From Liminaster sp045576355 (GTDB lineage Bacteria > Bacteroidota > Bacteroidia > Bacteroidales > UBA3663): a stretch of 64,000 nt of DNA. Position 1 is the stretch's first letter; every line of letters begins with the position of its first letter. Below, piece after piece: positions 63,723-64,000 of the stretch. The notes below the pieces were generated by a model, which was not told where the DNA came from, ran no database searches, and saw only the letters and a list, made by a program, of their open reading frames with translations. Position numbers and translations under genes: made by a program. The stretch lies in assembly GCA_045576355.1 (NCBI GenBank), contig JAZNGG010000043.1, positions 11,594 through 75,593 of the forward strand, read 5' to 3'.

Positions 63723-64000
63723 TTATTCCACTATTAGTTCATATTCAACACCGAACCACTCGTTGAGCGTATCCTCAACCTTTGCGTTGATTTCAGGCGT
63801 AATCTTATCCTTGATTTTCTTATAGACATAGAGCATTGCCACGCCATCATCCAAGATACCCAAGAACTTATAGATAACACTTGGAAGCAAGTCCATAGGC
63901 AGAATAGTATAGATAATGGCTGCGTAGATCAATACACGGTCAAGGGTCGAGGTATTCTCATCGTCCATCACATAGTAGAACTGCAACAGGGGACGAGTAG
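63723..64000 (-). CDS. YkvA/DUF1232 family membrane protein (fragment, start outside window)
   Basis: The frame is open through the end of the window. The visible part reads RPLLQFYYVMDDENTSTLDR, then YAAIIYTILPMDLLPSVIYKFLGILDDGVAMLYVYKK-type text (given here in part), the DUF1232 core with PxDLxP and DD residues. It ends EYELIVE. DUF1232 proteins are small membrane proteins of unknown function, some tied to metal or envelope homeostasis. The true start lies beyond position 64000. Confidence 0.82.
   Translation of the reverse strand, partial: TRPLLQFYYVMDDENTSTLDRVLIYAAIIYTILPMDLLPSVIYKFLGILDDGVAMLYVYKKIKDKITPEINAKVEDTLNEWFGVEYELIVE

Noticed and set aside
1..64000. Search for tRNA and rRNA genes
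   Set aside because: No cloverleaf with anticodon stem and TTCRANNC loop, and no rRNA conserved blocks, were noticed by eye on either strand. A tRNAscan-SE run would settle this.

Overview
The window is typical Bacteroidales DNA, most like the Prevotella/Porphyromonas group. Evidence: Bacteroidetes-only families (DUF5723, DUF1460, head-GIN DUF2807, DUF4143), Bacteroidetes promoters (TTTG, about 20 nt, TAnnTTTG), near-absence of Shine-Dalgarno sequences, lipoprotein signals and a probable type IX secretion C-terminal domain. The species cannot be named from this sequence. No tRNA, rRNA, CRISPR array or intact insertion sequence was seen.

Layout. 1-9.2 kb: all genes on the minus strand (RND efflux pair, gpmI with a PgpH-like HD phosphodiesterase, rplS, a DEAD-box helicase, a DUF5723 outer-membrane protein). 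9.4-10.9 kb: a lipocalin, then about 1 kb of AT-rich DNA with decayed mobile-element pieces and a cluster of DnaA-box-like sites; transcription switches here from all-minus to all-plus, so it is a candidate replication origin. 10.9-19.6 kb: all plus (nadA, a phosphodiesterase, a U32 protein, a large PL9 pectate lyase, a head-GIN protein, an ECF sigma factor with a membrane protein). 20-35 kb: mixed housekeeping and envelope genes (comM/yifB, ABC-F, serpin, pta-ackA, a metallo-beta-lactamase lipoprotein, a TolB-like lipoprotein), then a possible structured RNA. 35-46 kb: DUF4143 ATPase, PL1 pectate lyase, DUF1593 protein, ClC channel, polyprenyl-phosphate sugar transferase, Sua5, MscS channel, purine permease. 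47-62.6 kb: a surface-glycan region with GT8, GT2, GT4-type and GT90 glycosyltransferases, UDP-galactopyranose mutase, LicD, a nucleotidyltransferase-oxidoreductase fusion, an SDR, a PaaI-type thioesterase (apparently frameshifted) and a Kdo-kinase-like protein; mtaB and a pectin methylesterase-DUF1460 fusion lie within it. The window ends in a Sel1-like lipoprotein and a truncated YkvA-like gene.

How the genes work together. Four separate genes (PL9, PL1, DUF1593 and the CE8 fusion) point to use of plant pectin, although no SusC/SusD pair is present. The 47-62 kb block, with the sugar transferase at 42 kb, would build and decorate a galactofuranose-containing surface polysaccharide or LPS; LicD and the CTP-transferase-like fusion suggest a phospho-linked decoration supplied from a CDP-activated precursor.

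Most interesting items: the pectinesterase-DUF1460 fusion; the cytidylyltransferase-Gfo/Idh fusion lacking the usual catalytic lysine, with its neighbours; three intergenic arrays of a 22-bp palindromic GC-rich repeat; a dispersed family of TTCGCC/ATGGCGATGGC repeats; the oriC-like region; and a candidate structured RNA with its own promoter and terminator near 35 kb.
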